Source of the DNA: Schaalia hyovaginalis
GTDB taxonomy: Bacteria; Actinomycetota; Actinomycetes; Actinomycetales; Actinomycetaceae
NCBI RefSeq assembly: GCF_014208035.1
Contig: NZ_JACHMK010000001.1
Location: 1,922,001 to 1,986,000, forward strand
Direction: 5' to 3'
DNA length: 64,000 bases
Positions 31,380-41,378 of the stretch are shown piece by piece (the stretch's first letter is position 1; every line of letters begins with the position of its first letter). A model generated the notes under the pieces. It did no database searches, had not been told where the DNA came from, and worked only from the letters and a program-made list of their open reading frames with translations. A program made the translations under genes and the position numbers.

Positions 31380-33398
31380 CTACTCGGCCTCCGGCAGGTC
31401 CACCTGCTCGCCCGCGACGATCGCCAGGACATGAGCCCCGAACATGCGCGCCTTCACCTCGCCGATGCCCTTCACCTGCAGGAGGCCCTCGAAGCCGGTC
31501 GGACGCGACAGCACGATCTCCCTGAGAGTCTGGTCGGTGAACACCGCGAAGGGCGGGCGGCCGCCCGCCTTCGCGGTGGCGCTCCGCCAGGCCCGCAGTT
31601 CCTCGTAGAGGGCCAGGTCCTCCTCAGAAGCCCTCGCCGCGAAATCACGGGCCGCTTCCCTCCCGCTCGCCCGGCGCGACGTCCTCGGCGATGCCGCGTC
31701 GTCGGGCCATACGCCGTCCAGCAGCTGGGAGCGCTTGCGCGCACCCCTAGAGCCCGCGCCCCGCGTCTTCGCCCACGAGATCTCAAGAGCATCCCGGGCG
31801 CGCGTGATGCCCACGTACAGGAGGCGGCGTTCCTCCTCCTTGGCCTCGGGAGTCTTCGCGTAGGAGATCGGCAGCAGCCCTTCGGCGGCGCCCACCAGGA
31901 AGACGGCATCCCATTCCAAGCCCTTGGCCGCGTGCAGGGTCGTCAGTTCCACGCCCCGTTTATCGGGCTCGACCTGGTATTGGGCGCGTTCTTCCATTTC
32001 AGCGACGAACTCCGCGATATCCCTCGCGGACGAGTCCTCCGCCCAGGACACGATCGCCCTCAGATTCCCCCAGCGCTCCTGAGCCGCCCCGCCCGTCGGG
32101 GCCTCCGGCGTCCACCCCACGGCCTCCAACTGCGCAGTCACGGCCTCGACCAGGGACGCGGGCGCCTGAGGGTCGGCGAACTTCGCAGCGGTCGTGAGCA
32201 CGCGCATCGCATTGCGCACGTCCTCGCGCTGGAAGAAGGGCCTGCCATCCGACAGGGCGACGGGGATCCCCCTCGCGGCGAAGGCCTCCTCGAAGGCCTG
32301 CGACTGACCGTTCGTCCGGAAGAGGACCGCGATCGCATCGGGTCTCACCCCCGAGGCGATGAGGCCCTCGGCCTTCGCGGCCACGCCCTCGGCCTCTTCG
32401 GCGTCAGAGGCGTAGGTCGTGAAACGCACCGCAGCGCCGCTGGGCCGCTGCGACTGCAAGCGCACCGCGCCGCAGTCCTTCGCATGCGCCATCAATCCGT
32501 TCGCCACCGCCACGATCTGCGGAGTCGAACGATAGTCGCGCCTCAGCTCCAAGACCCGCGCGCCCCGATGGCGCCGCGGGAAGTCCAGCAGATGCGCCGG
32601 ATCCGCACCCGCGAAGGAGTAGATCGTCTGCGCCACATCGCCGACGACGCACACGTCGTGCCGCTCCCCCAGCCACAGGTCCAGCAGTCGGCGCTGGATC
32701 GCCGACACGTCCTGGAACTCGTCGACCACGAAATGCCGGTACTGCGCGCGCACCTTCGCCGCCACATCGGAGCGCTCCTGGAGCATGCCGCACAGGATCA
32801 CGAGCACGTCCTCGAAATCGATGACCCCCCGCTCGGACTTCGCGTCCTCGTACACCTCGAGGAGGCGCGCCATGTCATCGGCGCTCAAACCCGCGGGCAC
32901 CTCATGGCCGGCCTTCACCTTCTCGGCGTAATGCTCCGAATCGACCAGTGACACCTTCGCCCACTCGACCTCCGCGGCCAGGTCGCGCACGATCGTCTTA
33001 TCGGCGGCGATTCCGAGCCTCGCAGCGGCCGAGGACACGATCGACGCCTTGTGCGCGAGGATCGACGGCATCGGCCCGCCGATCACCGTCGGCCAGAAGT
33101 GCTGCAGCTGACGCAGGGCCGCCGAATGGAAGGTCCGCGCCTGCGCCCTCGGCACGCCCAGGCCCGCGAGCCGATGCCGCATCTCGAAGGCCGCGCGCCT
33201 CGTGAAGGTCACCGCCAGCACCGAATCGGGCGGATAGGCGCCGATCGCGGTGCCGTAGGCGATCCGATAGGTGATCGCCCGGGTCTTCCCCGTTCCCGCG
33301 CCCGCGAGCACGGCGAGCGGGCCCGTCACCTGCAGTGCCACGGCCCGCTGATCCGGGTCCAGGGCGTCGAGCAGCGCTTCGGGGTCGCGTTCATTCAT
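31380..33398 (-). CDS. uvrD2: ATP-dependent DNA helicase UvrD2
   Basis: 672 residues, superfamily 1 helicase. Walker A AGAGTGKTRAI, motif II VDEFQDVSAIQ, later motifs LTTLHAAKGLEWDAVFL and RRLLYVGITRAR. The C-terminus (about 590-670; FTDQTLREIVLSRPTGFEGLLQVKGIG) is an HRDC domain, which distinguishes UvrD2 from UvrD1. DNA repair or recombination helicase moving 3'-5'. Neighbour nudC as in M. tuberculosis, but no whiB7 gene lies between. Confidence 0.92.
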   Translation of the reverse strand: MNERDPEALLDALDPDQRAVALQVTGPLAVLAGAGTGKTRAITYRIAYGTAIGAYPPDSVLAVTFTRRAAFEMRHRLAGLGVPRAQARTFHSAALRQLQHFWPTVIGGPMPSILAHKASIVSSAAARLGIAADKTIVRDLAAEVEWAKVSLVDSEHYAEKVKAGHEVPAGLSADDMARLLEVYEDAKSERGVIDFEDVLVILCGMLQERSDVAAKVRAQYRHFVVDEFQDVSAIQRRLLDLWLGERHDVCVVGDVAQTIYSFAGADPAHLLDFPRRHRGARVLELRRDYRSTPQIVAVANGLMAHAKDCGAVRLQSQRPSGAAVRFTTYASDAEEAEGVAAKAEGLIASGVRPDAIAVLFRTNGQSQAFEEAFAARGIPVALSDGRPFFQREDVRNAMRVLTTAAKFADPQAPASLVEAVTAQLEAVGWTPEAPTGGAAQERWGNLRAIVSWAEDSSARDIAEFVAEMEERAQYQVEPDKRGVELTTLHAAKGLEWDAVFLVGAAEGLLPISYAKTPEAKEEERRLLYVGITRARDALEISWAKTRGAGSRGARKRSQLLDGVWPDDAASPRTSRRASGREAARDFAARASEEDLALYEELRAWRSATAKAGGRPPFAVFTDQTLREIVLSRPTGFEGLLQVKGIGEVKARMFGAHVLAIVAGEQVDLPEAE

Positions 33399-33443
33399 AC
33401 CCCGATCATCCCACGCCCCTCGGGCGTCTTCCGTTCATCCCCA

Positions 33444-34475
33444 TCAGGGGCCGGGCGCCGGAAGGGGGCCTCCGAACCAGTCGACGATCATCGAATGGGC
33501 GATCGACGCGGGCCCCGGCGCCACGAAATCGCCCCCGCGAAGGGCCTTCGCGAACTCGTCGCGCGTGAAGAACCCGGCCCAGTCGATCTCCGCGCCGTCG
33601 GGCGCGGGTTCAAGAGGCGAATGGGGGGAAAGGCGCGCCGCGTAGCCCATCATCTGCGAACGGGGGAAGGGCCAGGGCTGCGCCGCCCGATAGACGGGCG
33701 CGTCGATCACCAGCGCGACCTCTTCGAGCACTTCCCTCCGGGCGGCCGCCTCCGGCGTCTCACCGGCCTCGACGAAGCCCGCGATCAAAGACGCCAGCGG
33801 ATGGGGCCATGCCGTGTTGTGGGCGAGGAGCAGACGATCCCGCTCATCGAGGACCGCCACGATGATCGCCGGGTCCTGACGCGGATACTCCTGACGGCCG
33901 CAGGCCGCGCATTCGCTCGCCCACCCGCCCAGGATCGGGCGCGTCCGCGTCCCGCAGGCCGGGCAGAAGCGGTAGTCCGCGTGCCAGGCCGCCAGGGCCG
34001 TCGCGCTCACCGCGAGAGCGGACTCGTCGTCGGCGAGCAGGTGCGCGCAGCGCCTCAGGTGCATCCAGCGCCCGAGCCTCGGATCGGGCGCATCCGCGAC
34101 GAGGGCGACGAGGAGCTCGCCTTTCGCGTTCGCGCCGATGAGCAGGGGCAGGGCGCTCGCGTCCAGCAGGCGCTCCGCATCCTCCCCCTCGATCCGGCGC
34201 AGGCGCGCGCCCTCGTCGATCGGCGAGGATCCGGGGCCCGCCCGATGCGGGGCAGCGGCCGGCCCGAGCGGAGCAGGATCGAGGCAGACGGAGCCCTCGC
34301 GGGTCACCGCGATTACGCCGGCGCTCCGGATTCGTGACGCCTCCTCGGCGGCCCGCCCGTCCAGTCCTCGCAGGGTGCCCGTCCCCTCCCTCATGAGCGC
34401 GACGGGATCGACCGCCTCGCGCAGCGCGGCCATGTGGAGCAGGCGCCCGCGCGCCAGGGGAAGATGAAGGCTCAT
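33444..34475 (-). CDS. nudC: NAD+ diphosphatase
   Basis: 343 residues. Zinc ribbon [22 protein letters not shown], then the Nudix box [20 protein letters not shown]. Hydrolyses NAD(H) to NMN and AMP and, in homologues, removes NAD caps from RNA 5' ends. Cytoplasmic. Codirectional with uvrD2, 45 bases apart, and divergent from rph. Confidence 0.92.
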   Translation of the reverse strand: MSLHLPLARGRLLHMAALREAVDPVALMREGTGTLRGLDGRAAEEASRIRSAGVIAVTREGSVCLDPAPLGPAAAPHRAGPGSSPIDEGARLRRIEGEDAERLLDASALPLLIGANAKGELLVALVADAPDPRLGRWMHLRRCAHLLADDESALAVSATALAAWHADYRFCPACGTRTRPILGGWASECAACGRQEYPRQDPAIIVAVLDERDRLLLAHNTAWPHPLASLIAGFVEAGETPEAAARREVLEEVALVIDAPVYRAAQPWPFPRSQMMGYAARLSPHSPLEPAPDGAEIDWAGFFTRDEFAKALRGGDFVAPGPASIAHSMIVDWFGGPLPAPGP

Positions 34476-34511
34476 GACCCCACGCTAACGCCCTCGACTA
34501 GGCTGGGCCCC

Positions 34512-35282
34512 ATGACGAATAGTGATCTTCGCGCCGATGGGCGCGCTTTCGACCAGCTCCGCCCCGTTTCCCTCACCCGTTCGTGGTCCGGGACGGGCGA
34601 GGGCTCCGTCCTCGTGGAGTTCGGGCGGACCCGCGTCCTGTGCGTCGCCTCCCTCACCGAGGGCGTGCCGAGGTGGCGCAAGGGCAGCGGCGAAGGCTGG
34701 GTCACCGCTGAATACGCGATGCTCCCGCGCGCGACCTCGGAGCGCTCCCAGCGCGAATCCGTCAAGGGCAAGGTCTCGGGGCGCACTCAGGAGATCTCCC
34801 GGCTCATCGGCCGTTCGCTTCGCGCGATCATCGACGTGACCGCCCTGGGGGAGAACACCATCGTCCTCGACTGCGACGTCCTGCGCGCCGACGGCGGCAC
34901 CCGCACCGCTTCGGTGACCGGCGCCTACGTCGCCCTCGCCGAGGCAGTGAACTGGGGCGTCGAGCGGGGGCTCATCACGCCGAAGGCCTCCTCCCCCGTC
35001 CTCACCGACTCCGTGTCCGCGATTTCGGTCGGCGTCGTCGACGGCGCGCCGATGCTCGACCTGCCCTACGTCGAGGATGTGCGCGCGATGACCGACATGA
35101 ACGTCGTACAGACCGGTTCGGGGGCCTTCATCGAAGTCCAGGGCACCGCCGAGCACCGGCCCTTCTCGCGCGAGGAGCTGTCCGATCTGCTCGACCTCGC
35201 TTCGATCGGGAACGCTCAGCTCGCCGACCTGCAGAAGCGCGCGCTCGCCGCCGAGCCCGGTGAGACGGTGAGGCTGGCATGA
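34512..35282 (+). CDS. rph: ribonuclease PH
   Basis: 256 residues from ATG 34512. R-x-DGR motif near the start ([13 protein letters not shown]), [15 protein letters not shown], a phosphate-binding region [18 protein letters not shown], and [17 protein letters not shown] near the end. Trims tRNA 3' ends phosphorolytically in the cytoplasm. Forms an operon with rdgB (four-base overlap), as Rv1340-Rv1341 do. Confidence 0.95.
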   Translation: MTNSDLRADGRAFDQLRPVSLTRSWSGTGEGSVLVEFGRTRVLCVASLTEGVPRWRKGSGEGWVTAEYAMLPRATSERSQRESVKGKVSGRTQEISRLIGRSLRAIIDVTALGENTIVLDCDVLRADGGTRTASVTGAYVALAEAVNWGVERGLITPKASSPVLTDSVSAISVGVVDGAPMLDLPYVEDVRAMTDMNVVQTGSGAFIEVQGTAEHRPFSREELSDLLDLASIGNAQLADLQKRALAAEPGETVRLA

Positions 35283-35962
35283 GCGCCGCGCAGGATCCCG
35301 CCGCCCCGGCCGTCTCCGTCCACGGCGCCCGGCCCGATGAGGGCGCGCCCCGCCTCGTCTTCGCGACCTCGAACGCGCACAAGATCAGCGAGCTCGAGGC
35401 GATCCTGTCCGAGGCCCTGGGCGGCGCGGCGGTCGACGGCATTGCGCGCATGTCCGATTTCGATGCGCCCGATCCCGTGGAGGACGGCGCGTCCTTCGAG
35501 GAGAACTCGCTGATCAAGGCGCGAGCCCTGGTCGCGCTGACGGGTCTGCCCGCGCTTGCGGACGATTCGGGTCTGGCGGTCGAGATCCTGGGGGGCGCTC
35601 CCGGGATCTTCTCCGCGCGCTGGTCCGGCCGCCACGGGGACGACGAGGCCAATCTCGACCTCCTCCTCGCCCAGTTGTCGGACGTGCCCGATCGGAATCG
35701 TCGGGCGTCCTTCGTCTCCGCCGCGGCCCTCGTGCTCCCCGATGGGCGCGAGTTCGTCGAGCGCGGCGAGGTGAAGGGGGTCCTGATCCGCGAGCGGAGG
35801 GGCGAGGGCGGATTCGGCTACGATCCGATCTTCGTTCCCGACGGCTTCGAGGTGACGACCGCCGAGATGACGCCCGATGAGAAGAACGCGATCAGCCATC
35901 GCGGCATCGCCTTCAGGGCTCTTGTTCCGTCGATCCTTCAGGCGATGGAGCTTTCAGCGTAG
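35279..35962 (+). CDS. rdgB: RdgB/HAM1 non-canonical purine NTP pyrophosphatase
   Basis: 227 residues. The N-terminus has an extra 20-residue leader before [18 protein letters not shown]. Further family motifs are [36 protein letters not shown] and [12 protein letters not shown]. Removes dITP, XTP and similar from the nucleotide pool. ATG overlaps the rph stop. Confidence 0.94.
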   Translation: MSAAQDPAAPAVSVHGARPDEGAPRLVFATSNAHKISELEAILSEALGGAAVDGIARMSDFDAPDPVEDGASFEENSLIKARALVALTGLPALADDSGLAVEILGGAPGIFSARWSGRHGDDEANLDLLLAQLSDVPDRNRRASFVSAAALVLPDGREFVERGEVKGVLIRERRGEGGFGYDPIFVPDGFEVTTAEMTPDEKNAISHRGIAFRALVPSILQAMELSA

Positions 35963-36054
35963 GCGTGACGACGAGGGCGGGTGAACCCGTCGGCCGCCCG
36001 ATGCTCACGGACGGCGCCGGGCGGTCTCGCGCCGGGTGCGCCCCGCCGTCCTTC

Positions 36055-36183
36055 TCAGCGGGCGACGAGGGACCCGTAGATCGGCCGGTCCATGCAGAAT
36101 TGGAGTTCATCCCTCTGCTGGCGACGGTACCTGGTGACGTAGGAGCGGAACTGGACGAGGCGAGCGCGGATGAACGTCGACAT
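36055..36183 (-). CDS. 42-residue basic protein, unknown
   Basis: ATG at 36183 with AAGGGG upstream. The peptide (MSTFIRARLVQFRSYVTRYR to the end FCMDRPIYGSLVAR) is Arg-rich and aromatic with a coherent sequence. It diverges from the LysR gene, and 138 bp of lower-GC DNA lie between the two starts, the usual place for a LysR-controlled promoter. No family recognised. Confidence 0.5.
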   Translation of the reverse strand: MSTFIRARLVQFRSYVTRYRRQQRDELQFCMDRPIYGSLVAR

Positions 36184-36321
36184 GTCGGACCCCTTTGTGC
36201 GAAGCGCCGAGGACCCTGTTAGTCCGTGCGCCATACCACTATTGTGCCAGACATGCACATATAGTCCAATCGAAGTACACTTCAGAACAGATTCATTTTT
36301 TCTACATATCAGGAGGTTCCC

Positions 36322-37242
36322 GTGCGCATCGACCCGAGACGCCTCTCCCACCTGCTCGCAGTCCATCGAGAAGGCGGCATCGTCGCCGCCGCCGACGTCC
36401 TGGGACTCACCCCGTCAGCGGTATCGCAGCAGATCAGACGCCTGGAAGAAGAAGTCGGACTCACCCTCCTCGACCGCGCCCCCACCGGCGCCATGCTCAC
36501 CCCCGCGGGCCGCATCCTCGTCCAAGGCGCCGAGCGCATCGAGAACGACCTCAACGAGATCGCCCGCGACCTCCGCCCGATCACCGGACAGGTGACCGGC
36601 GTCGTCGGCATCGGCGGATTCCAGACAGTCATCCGCAACGTCCTCCTGCCCCTGTCCTCCACCCTCGAACGCGACCTGCCCGGAGTCGAGATCCACATCA
36701 ACGAGGTCGACGAGCCCCGAGGAATGGCGGACCTGCGCGCCGGCCGCATCGACCTGCTCATGCTCGAGCGCGACACCGCTCCCGGCATCGCGCCCAAGGG
36801 CTTCGTCGACACCTCCTTCATCGACGAGCCCTGGGTCCTCGTCAGCCCCGAATCCGCCCCCAAAGTCGGCTCCGAACGCGACCTCGCCGATGTCGAATGG
36901 CTGCGCGTCCACCCCGAGACCATCGGGTACCACACCATGGAGCGCATCTCATCGGCCCTGCGCCACCCGAAATGGGTGCCCTACTCCTACATCAACTACG
37001 AAGCCGCCCACGCCCTCGTCCGCGCGGGCAAGGGCTCGACGATCCTGCCCTCGATGGCGGTGCGCGGAATCAACCTCGACGGTATGCGCGTCACCACGCT
37101 GCCCGGACTCGGATACCGGCGGATCCTCGTCCGCCACCGCAAGGGAGAGGACGCGATTTCGACGGCCACCGGCCAGGTCCTCACCGGCCTGTTCTCATGG
37201 GTCGCCGAACACCACGGCGATTGGCGCGGCGCGCAAGCCTGA
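36322..37242 (+). CDS. LysR-family transcriptional regulator
   Basis: 306 residues, GTG 36322 behind AGGAGG. The N-terminal winged helix is LLAVHREGGIVAAADVLGLTPSAVSQQIRRLEEEVGLTLLDR; the effector domain follows from about residue 90 (VVGIGGFQTVIRNVLLP). LysR proteins typically control a divergent gene, here the small 42-aa frame. It interrupts the otherwise conserved rdgB-MBL-murI order. Effector unknown. Confidence 0.9.
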   Translation: MRIDPRRLSHLLAVHREGGIVAAADVLGLTPSAVSQQIRRLEEEVGLTLLDRAPTGAMLTPAGRILVQGAERIENDLNEIARDLRPITGQVTGVVGIGGFQTVIRNVLLPLSSTLERDLPGVEIHINEVDEPRGMADLRAGRIDLLMLERDTAPGIAPKGFVDTSFIDEPWVLVSPESAPKVGSERDLADVEWLRVHPETIGYHTMERISSALRHPKWVPYSYINYEAAHALVRAGKGSTILPSMAVRGINLDGMRVTTLPGLGYRRILVRHRKGEDAISTATGQVLTGLFSWVAEHHGDWRGAQA

Positions 37243-37315
37243 GCCCCAGGGCCGAAGAGCCGACGAGGCGGGTGTGCGCGCCCGCCTCGCGATCCGCCGA
37301 GCAGGCCAGTCGCCC

Positions 37316-38125
37316 CTAGGACCGGGGGCCGAGGGCGAAAACCCTGTCCGCATCGGCGAAATCGAGCGGCCCCGACCACTCGGAGCGCAGTTCCCTCTCG
37401 ACGACCTCCCTGTCGGTCCAGGGCTGGATGTGCGTGGCGACCAGGCGCCCGACCGACGCCTCGCGCGCGAGCCGCCCGGCCCGGACCCCGTCCATGTGAA
37501 TCCCGCGGACCTCATCGGCCTGGGTGAAGCCCACCTCGGAGAGCAGCAGATCGACGCCGCGAGCGCCCTCGAGGATCGCCGGGGCCTCATCGGTGTCCCC
37601 CGTGAAGAACAGCGAAACCCGCGAATCGGGATCCCCCTCGGCGGGACCCTCGATGCGCGTGCCGAAGGACTCGATCGTGTGAACGCCGGGGAAGGGCGTG
37701 AAGGTCATCGGACCGACCCGGTAGGGGGTGCCCGCCCGCACCGTGAGGATCGTGAACTCGCCCGAGTAGTCATCGGGGAGGCGCGTGCCATCGATCTGGC
37801 GGATGCGCTCCACCGTGCCGACCGGACCCGCGAGGAGCAGCGGCCCCAGGTCCGCTCCGGGGCCCCAGCGCCGATGGACCTGCAAGGAGATGATGTCCCC
37901 CATGTGATCGGCATGCGTGTGCGACAGGACCACCGCATCCAGGTCGCGCGGATCGATGTGGCGCCACAGCGCCCCGAAGGATCCCGGCCCGAGCTCCAGC
38001 GCGACGTTCCACGTCCGCATCCCGCCCGTCTGCGGATCCGCGCCCTCGGATTGGACGAGATAGCACGAGGCCGGAGACGCCGGACCCGACATCGACCCCG
38101 TCGAACCGATAATCGTCAGCCTCAT
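37316..38125 (-). CDS. MBL-fold phosphodiesterase (Rv1339-like)
   Basis: 269 residues. The metal motif LSHTHADHMGDI (HxHxDH) is clear, as is FFTGDTDEA and ending histidine VATHIQPW. The N-terminal MRLTIIGSTGSMSGPASPASCYLV fits the family of Rv1339, reported as an atypical cyclic-AMP phosphodiesterase. Start overlaps the murI stop by four bases; the pair is conserved in actinobacteria. Confidence 0.85.
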   Translation of the reverse strand: MRLTIIGSTGSMSGPASPASCYLVQSEGADPQTGGMRTWNVALELGPGSFGALWRHIDPRDLDAVVLSHTHADHMGDIISLQVHRRWGPGADLGPLLLAGPVGTVERIRQIDGTRLPDDYSGEFTILTVRAGTPYRVGPMTFTPFPGVHTIESFGTRIEGPAEGDPDSRVSLFFTGDTDEAPAILEGARGVDLLLSEVGFTQADEVRGIHMDGVRAGRLAREASVGRLVATHIQPWTDREVVERELRSEWSGPLDFADADRVFALGPRS

Positions 38126-38958
38126 GCGCCCGTCTCCGTCGAATCGATCGCGATCTCATCGACGCGCGCCACCTCGGGGCCCAGGAAGCGGCGGGCGAGG
38201 CGCGGGAAGGACTCGCCCGCACCGGTGGTGAGGAAGCGGTGCGAAGGAGCCCGGCCCTCGGCCCAGGGCTCGTGCAAAAGACCGCGATCGACCAATTCGT
38301 TGTAGGTCGCGTTCGCGGTCGCCTCGGACGAGGTCACCAGGGAGACCGAATCGCCCATGACGCGGCCGATCACCCCCGTGAGCAGGGGGTAATGCGTGCA
38401 GCCCAGGACCAGGGTGTCGATCTCCGCGGCCTTGAGGGGCTCGAAGTACTCGCGCGCGACGGCCTCCAGCTCCGGGCCCGTCGTCACGCCGCGCTCGACG
38501 AATTCGACGAACTGCGGGCAGGCCTGCTCGACCACCGTCAAACCGGGAACGGCCGCGAGCGCATGGCGGTACGCCTCCGACTGGATCGTCGCCTCTGTGC
38601 CGATCACGCCGACGCGCCGATTCCTAGTCGTCGCGACCGCCCTGCGGGCCGCGGGCGTGATCACCTCGATGACGGGGATCCGAGCGTCGATCCAGTAGCG
38701 TTCACGCGCATCCGAAATGGCGGCCGCCGTCGCCGTGTTGCAGGCGATCACCAGGGCCTTGACGCCGCGCGAGGCGAGGGCGTCCAAGCATTCCAGGGTG
38801 AAGCGGCGCGCCTGGGCGATCGGACGGGAGCCGTAGGGCGTGTGCGCCGTGTCCCCCAGGTAGCAGATCTCCTCGTCGGGGAGTTTGTCGATGATGGCGC
38901 GCGCAACGGTCAGGCCCCCCAGGCCGGAGTCGAAGATGCCAATCGGCGCGTTGTCCAT
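38122..38958 (-). CDS. murI: glutamate racemase
   Basis: 278 residues. IGIFDSGLGGLTVARAI at the start, first catalytic Cys in VIACNTATAAAI, second in LVLGCTHYPLL. Makes D-glutamate for peptidoglycan in the cytoplasm. Slightly long but normal for the family. Ends into the MBL gene with a four-base overlap. Confidence 0.95.
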   Translation of the reverse strand: MDNAPIGIFDSGLGGLTVARAIIDKLPDEEICYLGDTAHTPYGSRPIAQARRFTLECLDALASRGVKALVIACNTATAAAISDARERYWIDARIPVIEVITPAARRAVATTRNRRVGVIGTEATIQSEAYRHALAAVPGLTVVEQACPQFVEFVERGVTTGPELEAVAREYFEPLKAAEIDTLVLGCTHYPLLTGVIGRVMGDSVSLVTSSEATANATYNELVDRGLLHEPWAEGRAPSHRFLTTGAGESFPRLARRFLGPEVARVDEIAIDSTETGA

Positions 38959-38967
38959 GCTTCGACC

Positions 38968-39543
38968 CTAGTTCGATGCCTCCGAAGAGTTCAGGGCCGC
39001 GATGAGTGAATCCTGCCACCAGGTGAGCACCGAGTAGATCGCAGCGGCCGGCTGCTCGCGACTCCCATCCGGATCCGCGCAGGCGAGAGCCTCGATGCGC
39101 TCGACGTCCCCATCGGTTTCAATACCGAGTTCACCGGCGAGACCGAGACGAAGATCATTGAGCGCGGCCAGCCATTCCCACACCTCGTCGGGCGCGACTT
39201 CGACCTCGACTCCCCCGTGGAGCGCCGCCCGCTCGATCTGCCCGCCGACGACCCGCAAGCGCGAGGACTTCTCCGCCCGGAGGAAGTCCTCCGTCAGGGC
39301 CCGCAAGCCCGAAGCGTCCTCCGGGTCCTCGCTCATCGCGGGGAGCAGATGCCCCAGTGCGCACTCCTCGGGAGCCGGTCGTTCCGTCTCCAACTGCGTC
39401 GCCGCCTGAATGAAACTCCCCAGTTCCCCCGGTTCGTCCAAGACCACGAGGATCTCGCGCATGAGCCGTGCGATGAGAGTCGAATAGGGGGGTTCGAGTC
39501 TCGCCCGGTAGGCGCCGTCCTCGAAGCGGAACGCTCCGATCAC
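38968..39543 (-). CDS. DUF2017 family protein
   Basis: 191 residues from GTG 39543, which overlaps the clpS stop (GTGA). [32 protein letters not shown] and [19 protein letters not shown] are typical of DUF2017. Always next to clpS in actinobacteria (Rv1332), so a link to ClpS/Clp proteolysis is likely but unproven. Confidence 0.88.
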   Translation of the reverse strand: MIGAFRFEDGAYRARLEPPYSTLIARLMREILVVLDEPGELGSFIQAATQLETERPAPEECALGHLLPAMSEDPEDASGLRALTEDFLRAEKSSRLRVVGGQIERAALHGGVEVEVAPDEVWEWLAALNDLRLGLAGELGIETDGDVERIEALACADPDGSREQPAAAIYSVLTWWQDSLIAALNSSEASN

Positions 39544-39827
39544 GAGACCGCCTCCAGGGTCGCCTTCAGGCCGTAGCCGTGCATGGCGACCACGTCGGCC
39601 TCCATGCGCTCGCGCATCCCGATCGACACCACCGCCCGGCCGCGGGTGTGGACCTCCATCATCAGCGCCCGCGCCTTCGGCTCCGAATAGCCGAAATGCC
39701 TGATGAAGACGCCCGTCACGTAATCCATGAGATTCACCGGATCGTCCCAGACGACGGTGCGCCACGACGGGATCGGCGTCGATCGCGTCGATGTCGCGCC
39801 TTGAGGAAGGGCTGTCGTGCTCGGCAT
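39540..39827 (-). CDS. clpS: ClpS adaptor
   Basis: 95 residues. [22 protein letters not shown] is the N-end-rule binding core, followed by [17 protein letters not shown], which contacts the Clp ATPase N-domain. Delivers proteins with destabilising N-terminal residues to ClpC/ClpA-ClpP. Divergent from pncB, as Rv1331 and Rv1330c. Confidence 0.95.
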   Translation of the reverse strand: MPSTTALPQGATSTRSTPIPSWRTVVWDDPVNLMDYVTGVFIRHFGYSEPKARALMMEVHTRGRAVVSIGMRERMEADVVAMHGYGLKATLEAVS

Positions 39828-39908
39828 GGCTCCACACTATGCAAGGATTCGTCGAATCGCTGAGGTTTCGGCTCTCTACCCGCACCCGGATCGCGGTACC
39901 CTCGCCCT

Positions 39909-41249
39909 ATGCCATCTTCGGTTTCCACGTCTTTGCTGACGGACATGTACGAGCTCACGATGATCGACGCCGCTTTGAAGACGGGCACCGCGATGCGCCC
40001 CTCCGTCTTCGAGGTCTTCGGGCGCAGGCTCCCCGCGACGCGGCGCTTCGGCGTGGTCGCCGGAACGGGCCGGATCCTCGAGGCCCTCGAGCGCTTCGAG
40101 TTCGAGCCCGAGCAGATCGACTTCCTCCACGCGCGGGGCATCGTCTCGGATGAGACCCTCGACTACCTCAAGGAGTTCCGCTTCTCCGGCGACATGATGG
40201 GCTACGCCGAAGGCGAGTGCTACTTCCCCGGCTCGCCCCTGCTCACCGTCGAGGGCACCTTCGCCGAATGCACGATCCTCGAAACCCTCCTGCTGTCGAT
40301 CCTCAACCACGACTGCGCGATCGCCTCCGCCGCGTCCCGCATGACCATCGCCGCGCACGGCCGCCCCTGCATGGACATGGGCGCGCGGCGCGCCCATGAG
40401 CGCGCCGCCGTTTCCGCTGCGCGCGCCGCCATCATCGGCGGTTTCGCGGGGACCTCCGACCTCGAGGCGGCGAAGCGCTACAACATCAGGGCCATCGGCA
40501 CGGCCGCGCACTCCTTCACTCTCCTGCACGATTCCGAACGCGAGGCCTTCGACGCGCAGATCGCCCTTCTCGGACCGGGAACGACCCTCCTCGTCGACAC
40601 CTACGACATCCCGCAGGGAGTCGTCAACGCCGTCGAGGCGGCGCGCGCAGCCGGCGGTGAGCTCGGCGCGGTCCGCATCGACTCCGGCGACCTCGTCGCA
40701 CAGGCCTTCAAGGTCCGCGGACAGCTCGACGCCCTCGGCGCCACCACCACGAAGATCACGGTGACGAACGACCTGGACGAGTACGCGATCGCCGCCCTCG
40801 GCGCCGCCCCCATCGACTCCTACGGCGTCGGCACGAAACTCGTCACCGGGTCGGGCGTGCCCACTGCGGCTCTCGTCTACAAGCTCGTCGCGCGCGAGGG
40901 CGACGACGGCGTCATGAAGCCGGTCGCGAAGAAGTCCGAGTCGAAGTCGACCGTCGGCGGGCGCAAGCTCGCGGGCCGCGTGCTCGACGAGGAGGGCTAC
41001 GCCGCTGAGGAGATCCTCGTCGTCGCCTCCTCCCGCGAAGCCGCTGAGGCCAAGCTCGACGAGCTCGGCGCGCGCCGCTTGCAGATCCCGCTCATCACGA
41101 AGGGCGAGATCCGATCCGAGCTGTGGAAGGACGGGGCCCTGGAGAAGGCGCAGGCCCACCACGTGCGGACCCGCAACGAGCTGCCCTACCAGGCGTGGAG
41201 GCTCTCCGAAGGCGAGACGGCGATCCCGACCCGCTACATCGAGGCCTGA
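39909..41249 (+). CDS. pncB: nicotinate phosphoribosyltransferase
   Basis: 446 residues. Starts SVSTSLLTDMYELTMIDAALKTGTAMRPSVFEVFGRRLP. It has the active-site region IGTAAHSFTLLHDSEREAF with the family histidine, and VRIDSGDLVAQAF and TNDLDEYAIAALGAAPIDSYGVGTKLVTG in the phosphoribosyl-binding half. Converts nicotinate and PRPP to NaMN in NAD salvage. Confidence 0.95.
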   Translation: MPSSVSTSLLTDMYELTMIDAALKTGTAMRPSVFEVFGRRLPATRRFGVVAGTGRILEALERFEFEPEQIDFLHARGIVSDETLDYLKEFRFSGDMMGYAEGECYFPGSPLLTVEGTFAECTILETLLLSILNHDCAIASAASRMTIAAHGRPCMDMGARRAHERAAVSAARAAIIGGFAGTSDLEAAKRYNIRAIGTAAHSFTLLHDSEREAFDAQIALLGPGTTLLVDTYDIPQGVVNAVEAARAAGGELGAVRIDSGDLVAQAFKVRGQLDALGATTTKITVTNDLDEYAIAALGAAPIDSYGVGTKLVTGSGVPTAALVYKLVAREGDDGVMKPVAKKSESKSTVGGRKLAGRVLDEEGYAAEEILVVASSREAAEAKLDELGARRLQIPLITKGEIRSELWKDGALEKAQAHHVRTRNELPYQAWRLSEGETAIPTRYIEA

Positions 41250-41254
41250 GCCGC

Positions 41255-41284
41255 CCGCCCTCGTGACTCCGGTGACGAGGGCGG
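41255..41284. terminator. hairpin between pncB and the helicase gene
   Basis: Stem 41256-41264 with 41275-41283 (CGCCCTCGT / ACGAGGGCG), ten-base loop, just behind the pncB stop. No T-run, so only a likely terminator. Confidence 0.45.
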
Positions 41285-41378
41285 AGGCGCCCGACGACGA
41301 AGGGCGGACCCGAAGGGGCCCGTTCCCGCGTCCCGCTGTCCCCCGCTCCGTCCCGCTCCCCCGACGGGAGGAGGCGGG

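Noticed and set aside
31357..31380. whiB7 expected between the ThiF-like gene and uvrD2
   Set aside because: The gap is only 22 bp; no such gene is present.
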